Notes: generated from the sequence alone by a model not told the origin. A stretch of 64,000 bases of DNA from Mycobacterium sp. ITM-2016-00317 (GCF_002968295.1 NZ_CP134399.1:5022001-5086000); one strand, 5' to 3'. Counted from the first letter of the stretch, positions 37,607 to 47,448 are shown. Translations and numbers: made by a program.

Positions 37607-38039
37607 CGAGGGTCTTCCCCGTGCTCATCTTCACGGCGGCGTTGACATTGGCTTTTTTGTCTTCTCCCCCACCGGCTTCGGCAGCCTTTCTGCGCTTGGC
37701 GGCGACCTTGCCCACCACGCCGTTGAGCCCGGAACCACGGGGGAAGCCCACGTAATGGGTGAGGAAGATCGCCATCTCCTTCAGTTCTTCCTCACTCAGT
37801 TCACCGTTGGCCAACGCGGCATTCACCTGGACCTCCGCCAGCCCCTGTTCACCGAGAGCGGTCACGATGGCCAACGTCATCAACCGTTTGTCGCGCATCG
37901 ACAGTCCCGGGCGGGTCCAGATGGTGCCGAAGAGGTGATCGACGGTCAGGTCGAAGTACGGGTCACCCTCTATATTCGGCATCTCCCATGAATAGACCTC
38001 GTTCATCTTCTTGAGGCCCTTCTTGCGAAGCTCGTCCAT
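37596..38039 (-). CDS. Carboxymuconolactone decarboxylase-family protein
   Basis: This 147-residue AhpD/CMD-fold protein has LFGTIWTRPGLSMRDKRLMT and AALANGELSEEELKEMAIFLTHY-like helices typical of the family. The redox CxxC of AhpD is absent, favouring a decarboxylase-like or unknown reaction. It corresponds to Rv0771. The ATG 38039 has GGAGTAGAG upstream. A Lys/Ala-rich tail ends the protein. Confidence 0.82.
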   Translation of the reverse strand: MDELRKKGLKKMNEVYSWEMPNIEGDPYFDLTVDHLFGTIWTRPGLSMRDKRLMTLAIVTALGEQGLAEVQVNAALANGELSEEELKEMAIFLTHYVGFPRGSGLNGVVGKVAAKRRKAAEAGGGEDKKANVNAAVKMSTGKTLDDE

Positions 38040-38047
38040 CTCTACTC

Positions 38048-38905
38048 CTACTCCGTCGTCGAAGGCGTATGCGGCACGCCCAGTCCGGCAGCCAGATCCC
38101 GCAGCGCGATCTCGGCCAGCGGCAGGTCCACCCCGGTGGACTCGCCGAGTCCGAGCGCCAGGCGCAGGTCCTTCTCGCCGAGACCGCGGGTATGGACGAA
38201 CATGTCGTACAGAAAGTGTTCGGGTGTCAGCGGTTTCATGTCGTCGCGGACCATGATCGCTCCGGGGCCGCCACTCTGCGCGTCGCTGTGCCGCACCACC
38301 CGGCCCAGCTTCTGCAGATCGATTCCCGAGGCCTCGGCCAGCCGCATCGCCTCGCACGCCGCCGTGAAGCCGACGAACGTGAGCATGTTGCGGGCCAACT
38401 TCATCCGGGTGCCGGCTCCGGGCTCGCCGGCGCGCACCACCATCGACGCCCACTGCTTGAACACCGGCTTGACCCGGTCATAGATGTGCTGGTCGGCGCC
38501 CACCATCACGGCGAGCTCACCCTTGTCGGCCGCGCCCGCGCCACCGCTGACCGGAGCGTCGACGATGTGGATCCCGCTGGGCTGCAGCTGCTGCGCCAAC
38601 TCCGCGGCAGTCTCCGGTTCGATCGTCGAGTGGATCGCGATGACGGTGCCGGGCTCCGCGTGCGCGGCGAGTTCACCCACCACCTCGCGCACCTGCGCAT
38701 CGTTGAGCACGGTCACGCTGATGACGTCGGCCACCGAAACCGCTGCGACGTTGTCCGCTGGGCTGGCGCCGAGCTCGACCAGCGGGGTCATCGCCTCGGT
38801 GCGCACGTCGAAGACGATCAGCCCGCCGGGCCAGTCGACGAGCCGTTTGGCCATCGGCGCGCCCTGGTTGCCCAACCCGATGTAGCCCAGTTTCACATCA
38901 CTCAT
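38048..38905 (-). CDS. 3-Hydroxyisobutyrate dehydrogenase-family oxidoreductase
   Basis: This 285-residue beta-hydroxyacid dehydrogenase begins KLGYIGLGNQGAPMAKRL (Rossmann GxGxxG). The substrate motif is DAPVSGGAGAADKG and the catalytic lysine is in GTRMKLARNML. Such enzymes oxidise 3-hydroxyisobutyrate, tartronate semialdehyde or related acids with NAD. It corresponds to Rv0770. The ATG overlaps the SDR stop by 4 bp (ATGA), and the CMD-like gene follows 8 bp later. Confidence 0.86.
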   Translation of the reverse strand: MSDVKLGYIGLGNQGAPMAKRLVDWPGGLIVFDVRTEAMTPLVELGASPADNVAAVSVADVISVTVLNDAQVREVVGELAAHAEPGTVIAIHSTIEPETAAELAQQLQPSGIHIVDAPVSGGAGAADKGELAVMVGADQHIYDRVKPVFKQWASMVVRAGEPGAGTRMKLARNMLTFVGFTAACEAMRLAEASGIDLQKLGRVVRHSDAQSGGPGAIMVRDDMKPLTPEHFLYDMFVHTRGLGEKDLRLALGLGESTGVDLPLAEIALRDLAAGLGVPHTPSTTE

Positions 38906-39663
38906 CTGATGATCTGTCCGCCATCGACATTGAAGATCTGCCCGGTCACCCACTTCGCCTGATCCGACAGCAGGAACAGGCACATACCGGTCAGATCGTC
39001 CACCTCGCCCATGCGCGACAACGGGATTCCCTTGACGATGTCGGCGACCATCTCCTGCGGGGTGGTGGTCCGATTGGCCTCGGTGTCGATGGGTCCCGGC
39101 GCGATCGCGTTGACACGGATGTTCTGCCCGCCGAGTTCGGTGGCCAACTGCTGGGTCAGGCCGTTGATCCCGACCTTGGCCAGGCCGTAGAAGTTCGAGT
39201 ACAGCCACGCCGCGGTCGACGACTGGTTGACGATCGCTCCGCCGCCGCGTTTGGCCATCTTGCGGTACACCGCGCGAGTGCACACCAGCGCGCCGTCCAT
39301 GTTCACGCTCATGAACTTCTTGTAATAGTCCCAATCGACGGTGATCAGGAAGTCGAGCTTCATCCCACCGAAGATCGCGGCATTGTTGACCAGGTAGTCG
39401 ATGCCGCCGAACTCCGAAAGGGTCAGCGCGGCCATCTCTTTGGCCGAGTCGGGATCGGACACGTCGACCCGGACGGCCAGCGCGTTCCCGCCTTCGCCCT
39501 TGATGCCGTCGGCGACCTTCTGCGCACCTTCGGTGTTGATGTCGGCCACCACGACCGCGGCGCCCTCACGGGCCAGCGCTTCGGCGTAGGCCTGACCGAT
39601 ACCGCCGCCGGCCCCGGTGACGATGGCCACCTTCTCGTTGAACTGATCTCCATAAAGGCCCAT
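38902..39663 (-). CDS. SDR-family oxidoreductase
   Basis: This 253-residue classical short-chain dehydrogenase has TGAGGGIGQA for cofactor binding, NNAAIFGG, the catalytic serine in VNQSSTAAW and YGLAKVG (YxxxK). The C-terminal NVDGGQIIR is typical. Start ATG 39663 has GGAGG 8 nt upstream. It corresponds to Rv0769 and lies between aldA and the HIBDH gene in one operon. The substrate is an unknown alcohol or ketone. Confidence 0.87.
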   Translation of the reverse strand: MGLYGDQFNEKVAIVTGAGGGIGQAYAEALAREGAAVVVADINTEGAQKVADGIKGEGGNALAVRVDVSDPDSAKEMAALTLSEFGGIDYLVNNAAIFGGMKLDFLITVDWDYYKKFMSVNMDGALVCTRAVYRKMAKRGGGAIVNQSSTAAWLYSNFYGLAKVGINGLTQQLATELGGQNIRVNAIAPGPIDTEANRTTTPQEMVADIVKGIPLSRMGEVDDLTGMCLFLLSDQAKWVTGQIFNVDGGQIIR

Positions 39664-39685
39664 GCACAAGCCCTCCGTTTCTCTT

Positions 39686-41155
39686 TTAGTTCGCCGCTGT
39701 GGCGATCGCCTTGATCTCGAGGTACTCCTCGAAACCGGCGAGCCCCATTTCCCGGCCGATGCCGGATTGCTTGTAACCGCCGAACGGCATGTCCGCCGAA
39801 TACCAGACGCCGCCGTTGATGTTGACCGTGCCGACCCGCAGTCGGGCCGCAACGCCGTTGGCCCGCTCCAGGTCCGGCGAGAACACGGTGCCCGACAGGC
39901 CGTAGGGCGAGTCGTTGGCGATGCGCACCGCGTCGTCGTCGCCGTCGTGGGCGATCACCGTCAGCACGGGCCCGAAGATCTCCTCGCGGGCCACCTTGGC
40001 GGTGTTGTCGAGGCCGGCGATCACCGTCGGCTCGATGAAGAAGCCCCTGTCGCGGTCGGCGGGACGTCCGCCCCCGCACGCGAACCTGCCACCCTCGGCG
40101 ATCGCGGAGTCCAGGTACCCCTGGATCCGGTCGCGCTGCCGTTCCGAGATCACCGGTCCGCACACCGTGCCCGGTTTCGTCGGATCACCGGGCTTCATGC
40201 CGCCCATGGTCGCCGCGGCCGCCTCGACGGCTTCGTCGTACCGGGCGCGGGGAACCACCAGGCGGGTCGTGATCGCGCACCCCTGCCCGGCGTGCATCGA
40301 CGCGGTGAACGCCGCCATCGAGCACGCACCAGCCAGGTCCGCGTCGTCGAGGACCAGGAAGGCGGACTTGCCGCCGAGCTCGAGGAACACCTTTTTCAGG
40401 GTGGCCGAGCCGTCGGCCATCACCGCACGGCCCGTGGTGGTCGACCCGGTGAACGAAACCATGTCCACCCGCGGGTCTTTCGACAACAGCGCGCCGACAC
40501 TGTGGTCGCTGGAGGTGACGATGTTGATCACCCCGGCGGGAAAGTCGGTGTGCTCGGTGATCAGCTCGCCGAGCACCGCGGCCACCCATGGTGTGTCGGG
40601 AGCGGGCTTGAGCACCAACGTGTTTCCGGCGGCCAGCGCCGGGCCGATCTTGGCGAGGTTGATCTGGTGCGGGAAGTTCCACGGTGTGATCGCCCCGACC
40701 ACTCCGACGGCCTCGCGGGCGATCGTGCGGTGCGTCTTGATGCCCATGGGCGACGCGATCCCGAGGTCGGTCGTCCACTGGTAGGCCTCGGCGGTGTCGG
40801 CGCAGAACGTCAGATCCTCGACCGGGCCTTCGAGCTGCGCTGCCGACGTGAGCATCCGCGGGGCGCCGACCTCGGCCATCGTCAGCTCTCGCAGGTCCTC
40901 GACGTGGTCCCGCATCGCCTGCTGCAGCTGCCGGATGCAGCGCACCCGCAGCGCGGTGTTCGTGGCCCAGTCCGTCTCGTCGAAGCTGCGGCGGGCCGCG
41001 CCGATCGCCGCGCCCATGTCCTCGGTGTCCGCGTCGGCGGCCACGCCGAGGGTCTCCTCGGTGGCGGGATTGACGGTGGGGAATGTGCCCGAGCTTCCGG
41101 GGACGAGCTTGCCGTCGATGAGCAGACGGCTTTCGCGATCGGCCAGGATCGGCAT
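39686..41155 (-). CDS. aldA: NAD-dependent aldehyde dehydrogenase
   Basis: This 489-residue enzyme has the same length as I recall for Rv0768. The general base is in FLELGGKSAF, the nucleophile cysteine in HAGQGCAITTR, and AITPWNFPHQIN and SFTGSTTTGRAVM are the cofactor motifs. ATG 41155 has CAGGAGG at ideal distance. It is the first gene of a five-gene operon. A GGACA-N2-TGTCC dyad lies 25 bp upstream, matching the one at the divergent tetR start, so that regulator probably controls it. Confidence 0.92.
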   Translation of the reverse strand: MPILADRESRLLIDGKLVPGSSGTFPTVNPATEETLGVAADADTEDMGAAIGAARRSFDETDWATNTALRVRCIRQLQQAMRDHVEDLRELTMAEVGAPRMLTSAAQLEGPVEDLTFCADTAEAYQWTTDLGIASPMGIKTHRTIAREAVGVVGAITPWNFPHQINLAKIGPALAAGNTLVLKPAPDTPWVAAVLGELITEHTDFPAGVINIVTSSDHSVGALLSKDPRVDMVSFTGSTTTGRAVMADGSATLKKVFLELGGKSAFLVLDDADLAGACSMAAFTASMHAGQGCAITTRLVVPRARYDEAVEAAAATMGGMKPGDPTKPGTVCGPVISERQRDRIQGYLDSAIAEGGRFACGGGRPADRDRGFFIEPTVIAGLDNTAKVAREEIFGPVLTVIAHDGDDDAVRIANDSPYGLSGTVFSPDLERANGVAARLRVGTVNINGGVWYSADMPFGGYKQSGIGREMGLAGFEEYLEIKAIATAAN

Positions 41156-41179
41156 CCGACCTCCTGTATCTGGATTCCT

Positions 41180-41191
41180 GGACAACTGTCC
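41180..41191. promoter_or_regulatory. Operator-like dyad before aldA
   Basis: GGACA-AC-TGTCC at 41180-41191 is a perfect 5+5 dyad. It shares both arms with the dyad at 41326-41339 and lies just upstream of the aldA SD. Probable target of the divergently encoded TetR protein. Confidence 0.55.
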
Positions 41192-41320
41192 GATGGAGTT
41201 CCTCCGAACCATAGCCGCAGATCTCGGCGGCAGGCAAGGATCGGAGCCGACCTGGCATGGCTGCAGGCCCCTTACCGTGCGGCTTCACCGCGACGCTTGC
41301 CTGGCGCGCGCATCGTCGGC

Positions 41321-41339
41321 TAGCTTGGACAGGTGTCCA
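41321..41339 (+). promoter_or_regulatory. Leaderless promoter and operator of the tetR-cyp123-cyp51 operon
   Basis: TAGCTT (41321-41326) is six bases from the GTG at 41333. The 14-bp dyad TGGACA-GG-TGTCCA (41326-41339) sits over the -10 and the start codon, an ideal site for autorepression. In a leaderless transcript the operator becomes part of the first codons. Confidence 0.6.
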
Positions 41340-41929
41340 GCGATGCTGTAGCTCCGCTCACAGGTGAGCCGACGCATCCGCCACGCAACCGTCGGCAGGA
41401 AGAGACGTTCCGCAAGGTCCTCGCCGCCGGGCTGGAGATGCTGCGGGAGTCCTCCTATGCCGACCTGACCGTGCGCGCCGTGGCGGCGCGCGCCAAGGTG
41501 GCCCCGGCGACCGCCTACACCTACTTCTCGTCGAAGAACCACCTGATCGCCGAGATCTACCTGGACCTCATCCGTCAGGTCGACTACTTCACCGACGTGA
41601 ACGACAGCAAGGTGGTCCGCGTCGAGAAGACGCTGCGCAGCATGGCCCTGATGGTCGCCGACGAGCCCGAGGTCGCGGCCGCGTGCACCACCGCGCTGCT
41701 GTCCGGCAACGACCCCGCCGTGCGCACCGTCCGCGAACGCATCGGCGGCGAGATCCACCGCCGCATCCGGGCCGCCGTCGGCCCGGACCCGGACCCCCGC
41801 ACGCTTGCCGCCCTCGAGATGACGTTCTTCGGCGCGCTGGTCAACGCCGGCAGCGGAGCCTTCACCTACCACCAAATCGCCGACCGCCTCAGTTATGTGG
41901 TCGGCCTCATCGTCGGAGACGATAAATGA
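41333..41929 (+). CDS. TetR-family regulator of the aldA/cyp51 region
   Basis: This 198-residue regulator, counterpart of Rv0767c, has the HTH LTVRAVAARAKVAPATAYTYF. The C-terminal residues GLIVGDDK are the source sequence of the downstream 26-bp repeat. GTG 41333 is supported by the leaderless promoter. The stop TGA overlaps an ATG that opens the first of three mini-ORFs leading to cyp123. It is expected to bind the two GGACA-N2-TGTCC dyads in the divergent region; the effector is perhaps a sterol or aldehyde metabolite. Confidence 0.85.
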   Translation: MSSDAVAPLTGEPTHPPRNRRQEETFRKVLAAGLEMLRESSYADLTVRAVAARAKVAPATAYTYFSSKNHLIAEIYLDLIRQVDYFTDVNDSKVVRVEKTLRSMALMVADEPEVAAACTTALLSGNDPAVRTVRERIGGEIHRRIRAAVGPDPDPRTLAALEMTFFGALVNAGSGAFTYHQIADRLSYVVGLIVGDDK

Positions 41930-41955
41930 GCCTCATCGTCGGAGACGATAAATGA
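41926..41955 (+). CDS. Mini-ORF 1 (9 codons) in translational relay
   Basis: It encodes MSLIVGDDK. The ATG overlaps the tetR stop and the TGA overlaps the next ATG. An SD-like GGAG is 7 nt upstream. It is too short to be a functional protein by itself; the likely role is re-initiation. Translation is untested. Confidence 0.45.
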   Translation: MSLIVGDDK

Positions 41956-41981
41956 GCCTGAGTGTTGGAGACGACAAATGA
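41952..41981 (+). CDS. Mini-ORF 2 (9 codons) in translational relay
   Basis: It encodes MSLSVGDDK. It is linked by ATGA overlaps at both ends. Third-position changes relative to unit 1 (GTT, GAC) keep VGDDK, while AGT changes Ile to Ser. Confidence 0.45.
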   Translation: MSLSVGDDK

Positions 41982-42007
41982 GCCTGAGCGTCGGAGACGA
42001 TAAATAG
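41978..42007 (+). CDS. Mini-ORF 3 (9 codons) joined to cyp123
   Basis: It encodes MSLSVGDDK and ends TAG at 42005-42007, whose G is the first base of the cyp123 GTG (TAGTG). The ATGA of the other units has become TAGTG, so the final hand-over is to the P450. Confidence 0.45.
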   Translation: MSLSVGDDK

Positions 42008-43212
42008 TGACGATCAGCGAGGTGCGACTCGACCCGTACGACTACGCGTTCCACGAGGATCCGTACCCGTACTACCAGCGGCTGCGCGACGAAGCCCCGC
42101 TCTACCGCAACGAAGAACTCGGGTTCTGGGCGCTGTCCCGGCACGCCGACGTGCTGCAGGGCTTCCGCAACAGCACCACGCTGTCGAACAAGTTCGGGGT
42201 GTCGCTGGATCCGGCGTCGCGCGGGCCGCACGCGTCCAAGACGATGTCGTTCCTGGCCATGGACGACCCGAACCACCTGCGGCTGCGCACGCTGGTGTCG
42301 AAGGGCTTCACCCCGCGGCGAATCCGCGAACTGGAGCCGCGGGTCACCGAAATCGCGGTCCAGCACCTGGACGCGATGTTGGAGCACGCCGGGGACGGAA
42401 CCGTGGACTACGTCGACGAGTTCGCGGGCAAGCTGCCCATGGACGTGATCTCCGAGCTGATGGGCGTGCCCGTCGCCGACCGGGTTCAGGTGCGGGCGTG
42501 GGCGGATGCGGTGATGCACCGCGACGAAGGCGTCACCGACGTGCCCGACTCGGCCATCGAGGCGTCGCTGAACCTGATCGTCTACTACCAGGAGATGGTC
42601 GCCGAGCGGCGCAAGAAGTTCACCGACGACCTGACCTCGGCGCTGTTGGAGGCCGAGATCGACGGTGACCGGCTCACCGACGACGAGATCATCGGCTTCA
42701 TGTTCCTGATGGTCATCGCGGGCAACGAGACCACCACGAAACTGCTTGCCAATGCGGCGTTCTGGGGACATCGCTACCCCGACCAGCTGGCACCGGTCTA
42801 CCAGGATCTGGAGCGGGTGCCGCTGTGGGTCGAGGAGACGCTGCGCTTCGACACGTCGAGCCAGATCCTGGCTCGCACCGTCGCCGGCGAGCTCACGCTC
42901 TACGACACCACGATTCCCGACGGCGACGTGGTGCTGCTGCTTCCCGGTTCCGCACACCGTGACGAGCGGGTGTTCGACAACCCGGACGACTACGTCATCG
43001 GGCGCGAGATCGGTTCCAAACTGATGAGTTTCGGCAGCGGAGCCCACTTCTGCCTCGGTGCGCACCTGGCGCGCATGGAGGCACGGGTGGCGCTGGCCGA
43101 GTTGTTCAAACGAATCCGCGGGTACGAGGTGGACGAGGCCAACGCCGTCCGCGTCCACTCCAGCAATGTGCGCGGATTCGCCCACCTTCCGATCCATGTG
43201 GAGATCCGCTGA
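42007..43212 (+). CDS. cyp123: Cytochrome P450, CYP123 family
   Basis: This 401-residue P450 is nearly colinear with remembered Rv0766c/CYP123. It has LDPYDYAFHEDPYPYYQRLR, I-helix MVIAGNETTTKLL, ExxR in VEETLRFDTS and haem loop FGSGAHFCLGAHLAR. The GTG at 42007 overlaps the last mini-ORF stop; GGAG is 10 nt upstream. It overlaps the SDR start (TGATG). CYP123 function is unknown; the neighbouring cyp51 suggests sterol chemistry. Confidence 0.9.
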   Translation: MTISEVRLDPYDYAFHEDPYPYYQRLRDEAPLYRNEELGFWALSRHADVLQGFRNSTTLSNKFGVSLDPASRGPHASKTMSFLAMDDPNHLRLRTLVSKGFTPRRIRELEPRVTEIAVQHLDAMLEHAGDGTVDYVDEFAGKLPMDVISELMGVPVADRVQVRAWADAVMHRDEGVTDVPDSAIEASLNLIVYYQEMVAERRKKFTDDLTSALLEAEIDGDRLTDDEIIGFMFLMVIAGNETTTKLLANAAFWGHRYPDQLAPVYQDLERVPLWVEETLRFDTSSQILARTVAGELTLYDTTIPDGDVVLLLPGSAHRDERVFDNPDDYVIGREIGSKLMSFGSGAHFCLGAHLARMEARVALAELFKRIRGYEVDEANAVRVHSSNVRGFAHLPIHVEIR

Positions 43213-44035
43213 TGCCCCGTTTCGATCCGTTACCCGACCGTCGCCCCGCCCTGGTCGCCGGCGCCTCGTCCGGCATCGGCGAGGCAACGGCGATCCGGCT
43301 CGCCGCGAACGGTTTCCCCGTCGCACTCGGCGCCCGCCGGGTGGAGAAGCTCGAAGAGATCGTCGACAAGATCCGCAAGGACGGCGGTGAGGCGATCGCC
43401 ATGCACCTCGACGTGACCGATCCCGACTCGGTGAAAGCCGCTGTGGAGCAGACGACGTCGCAGCTCGGCGAGATCGAGGTACTCGTCGCGGGTGCGGGCG
43501 ACACCTACTTCGGCAAGCTCGACTCGATCAGCACCGAACAATTCGAGTCGCAGGTGCAGATCCATCTGATCGGCGCCAACCGGGTGGCCACCGCGGTGCT
43601 GCCCGGCATGATCGAGCGTCGGCGCGGTGACCTCATCTTCGTGGGATCCGATGTGGCACTGCGACAACGCCCCCACATGGGCGCCTACGGTGCGGCCAAG
43701 GCCGCGCTCGTCGCGATGGTCACCAACTACCAAATGGAGCTCGAGGGCACCGGGGTCCGTGCGTCGATCGTGCACCCCGGCCCGACCAAGACCTCGATGG
43801 GCTGGAGCCTGCCTGCCGAACTGATCGGTCCGGCGCTGGAGGACTGGGCCAAGTGGGGCCAGGCCCGGCACGACTACTTCCTGCGCGCAGACGACCTCGC
43901 GCGCGCCATCACGTTCGTCGCCGAGACGCCGCGCGGTGGCTTCATCGCGAACATGGAACTGCAGCCCGAAGCTCCGCTCGCGGAGATCAAGGACCGCCAG
44001 AAGCTCACCCTCGGCGAGGAAGGCAACACCGGAGA

Positions 44036-44039
<4 letters not shown>
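43212..44039 (+). CDS. SDR-family oxidoreductase
   Basis: This 275-residue short-chain dehydrogenase has AGASSGIGEATA, AGAGDTYFG in place of NNAG, and YGAAKAAL with the YxxxK pair. It corresponds to Rv0765c. Both ends overlap neighbours (TGATG with cyp123, ATGA with cyp51), so it is stoichiometrically coupled to two P450s. It could oxidise a 3-hydroxysteroid or alcohol released by them, but that is inference. Confidence 0.87.
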
Positions 44040-45605
<1,566 letters not shown>

Positions 45606-45609
45606 AGTA

Positions 45610-46149
45610 ATGGCGTCACGCGAGCAACTGGAGGATTGGGTCCAGCGCTGGCTCACGGCCAACCAGGACGCCGAGAAAGCCGGTGACTGGAAGCCGCTGG
45701 CCGAGTTCTACACCGACGACGCCACCTACGGCTGGAACATCGGGCCGAAGGAAGACGTGATGTGCGTCGGCAAAGACGAGATCCGCGACGTGGCGCTGGG
45801 CCTGGAGATGGAAGGCCTGGAGAACTGGGTCTACGAGTACCAGCGGACCCTGATCGACGAGAAGCAGAACGAGATCGTCGGCTTCTGGAAGCAGATCGCC
45901 AACAAGAGCGACGGCACCCGCGCCGAGATCTACGGCATCGGCGGCAGCTGGTTCCGCCTGAACGACGAGTTGCTCATCGAGTGGCAGCGCGACTTCTTCG
46001 ACTTCGGCCACGTGGCCAAGGGGTACGCGAAGCTGATCGAATCCGGCGACCTCACCCCGGCCATGCAGAAGCGCATCGAGCGGTCGTTGTCCGGCGAGAA
46101 ACTGCCCGGCTACTACCCGATCGGCCAGGCTCCTGTCCAGATCTGGTAA
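45610..46149 (+). CDS. NTF2-like (SnoaL-type) protein
   Basis: This 179-residue protein has an NTF2-like pattern (LTANQDAEKAGDWKPLAEFY, then DATYGWNIG and WQRDFFDFGH). It corresponds to Rv0762c. NTF2-fold proteins bind hydrophobic ligands or isomerise ketosteroids; catalytic residues cannot be assigned. It ends the cyp123-cyp51 operon, 4 bp after the ferredoxin. Confidence 0.75.
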   Translation: MASREQLEDWVQRWLTANQDAEKAGDWKPLAEFYTDDATYGWNIGPKEDVMCVGKDEIRDVALGLEMEGLENWVYEYQRTLIDEKQNEIVGFWKQIANKSDGTRAEIYGIGGSWFRLNDELLIEWQRDFFDFGHVAKGYAKLIESGDLTPAMQKRIERSLSGEKLPGYYPIGQAPVQIW

Positions 46150-46192
46150 CACCCACCCAAGCGGTTGATCGGGGTAGACGTGATGTGGCTAA

Positions 46193-46228
46193 CTAGAGCC
46201 TCTAGTCTGGTCACCAGATGCTCTAGTC
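46193..46228 (+). promoter_or_regulatory. CTCTAG operator cluster before adhB
   Basis: CTAGAG-C-CTCTAG (46193-46205) is a perfect 13-bp palindrome. CTCTAGTC recurs at 46200 and 46221, 21 bp apart (two helical turns). Between them lies CTGGT-C-ACCAG (46207-46217). The cluster lies 14-49 bp before the ATG, where a repressor or activator would act. AGGAGAG is the SD. Confidence 0.5.
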
Positions 46229-46241
46229 GAAAGCAGGAGAG

Positions 46242-47372
46242 ATGAAGACCAAAGGCGCTCTGATCTGGGAGTTCAACCAGCCGTGGACGATCGAGGAGAT
46301 CGAGATCGGCGACCCCGTCAAGGACGAGGTCAAGATCCAGATGGAAGCCTCGGGCATGTGCCACTCCGACCACCATCTGGTCACCGGCGATATCCCGATG
46401 GCCGGTTTCCCGGTGCTCGGTGGCCACGAGGGCGCAGGCATCGTCACCGAGGTGGGGCCCGGAGTGGAAGGCCTTGAGCCCGGCGACCACGTGGTGCTGT
46501 CGTTCATCCCGTCCTGCGGGTCCTGCCCGTCGTGTCAGGCCGGTATGCGCAACCTCTGCGACCTGGGCGCGATGCTGCTGCAGGGCACCGCGGTGTCGGA
46601 CAACACCCACCGCATCCACGCCAAGGACGGCACCCCGGTCATCCCGATGACCCTGCTCGGCACCTTCAGCCCGTACATGGTCGTACACAAGAGCTCGGTG
46701 GTGAAGATCGATCCGTCAATCCCGTTCGAGGTGGCCTGCCTCGTCGGCTGCGGTGTGACCACCGGGTACGGCTCCGCGGTGCGCAGCGCCGACGTCCGGC
46801 CCGGCGACGACGTCGTCATCGCCGGCATCGGCGGCGTCGGCATGGGTGCGCTGCAGGGCGCCCTGAACGCGGGCGCGCGCAACATCTTCGCGATCGACCC
46901 GGTGGAGTGGAAGCGCGACCAGGCGCTCAAGTTCGGCGCCACCCACGTCTACCCCGACATCGGCAGCGCGATGATGGGCGTCGCCGAGACCACCCAGGGC
47001 CGGATGGCTTCCAAGACCATCATCACCACCGGTGAGCTCAAGGGCGAGGAGATCGACAACTACCTCAACATCACGGCCAAGGGCGGCACCTGCGTGGTGA
47101 CGGCGGTGGCCAACATGGCCAGCTCGGACGTGACGCTGAACCTGTCGATGCTCACCCTGCTGCAGAAGAACCTGCAGGGCACCATCTTCGGTGGCGGCAA
47201 CCCGCACTTCGACATTCCGCAGCTGCTGTCGATGTACAAGGCGGGCCGGCTCAACCTCGACGACATGGTCACCCGGCAGTACAAGCTGGAGCAGATCAAC
47301 GACGGTTACCGGGACATGCTCGAGGGCAAGAACATCCGCGGCATCATCCGCTACACCGACGCCGACAGGTAA
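46242..47372 (+). CDS. adhB: Zinc alcohol dehydrogenase (NDMA-dependent type)
   Basis: This 376-residue medium-chain dehydrogenase, counterpart of Rv0761c, has catalytic zinc ligands in GMCHSDHH and GGHEGAGIV. The structural zinc cysteines are in CGSCPSCQAGMRNLC and the cofactor loop is AGIGGVGMGALQGA. The sequence type matches the Rxyl_3153 family of NDMA-dependent alcohol dehydrogenases, which keep NAD bound and pass electrons to mycofactocin. The SD is AGGAGAG. An operator cluster precedes it. Confidence 0.88.
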   Translation: MKTKGALIWEFNQPWTIEEIEIGDPVKDEVKIQMEASGMCHSDHHLVTGDIPMAGFPVLGGHEGAGIVTEVGPGVEGLEPGDHVVLSFIPSCGSCPSCQAGMRNLCDLGAMLLQGTAVSDNTHRIHAKDGTPVIPMTLLGTFSPYMVVHKSSVVKIDPSIPFEVACLVGCGVTTGYGSAVRSADVRPGDDVVIAGIGGVGMGALQGALNAGARNIFAIDPVEWKRDQALKFGATHVYPDIGSAMMGVAETTQGRMASKTIITTGELKGEEIDNYLNITAKGGTCVVTAVANMASSDVTLNLSMLTLLQKNLQGTIFGGGNPHFDIPQLLSMYKAGRLNLDDMVTRQYKLEQINDGYRDMLEGKNIRGIIRYTDADR

Positions 47373-47385
47373 TCCCCGATCTTGC

Positions 47386-47448
47386 GCCGAAATTGCATTC
47401 CGGGAGGCGAAGTACGCGTAAAGCCCTCCTGGAATGCAATTTCGGCGA
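47386..47448. repeat. Long imperfect palindrome (possible REP-like element or terminator)
   Basis: CGCCGAAATTGCATTCC (47386-47402) pairs perfectly with its complement at 47432-47448. Another five to six pairs extend inward around a loop containing TACGCGTA. The arms are AT-rich for this genome. It fills the 98-bp gap after adhB. It could stop adhB transcription or be an interspersed repeat. Confidence 0.55.

Larger units (their letters stand above)
41904..42007 (+). repeat. Four tandem 26-bp units at a gene junction
   Basis: Units lie at 41904-41929, 41930-41955, 41956-41981 and 41982-42007. Unit 1 is the last codons of the tetR gene; units 2-4 are copies with a few substitutions (ATC to AGT/AGC, GTC to GTT, GAT to GAC). 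Each contains GGAG, a 7-nt gap and ATG or, in unit 4, a TAG overlapping the cyp123 GTG. There are no spacers, so it is not a CRISPR array. Confidence 0.9.

Noticed and set aside
41904..42007. CRISPR-like array
   Set aside because: The four 26-bp units are directly adjacent with no spacers and no cas genes; they are a coding-derived tandem repeat.
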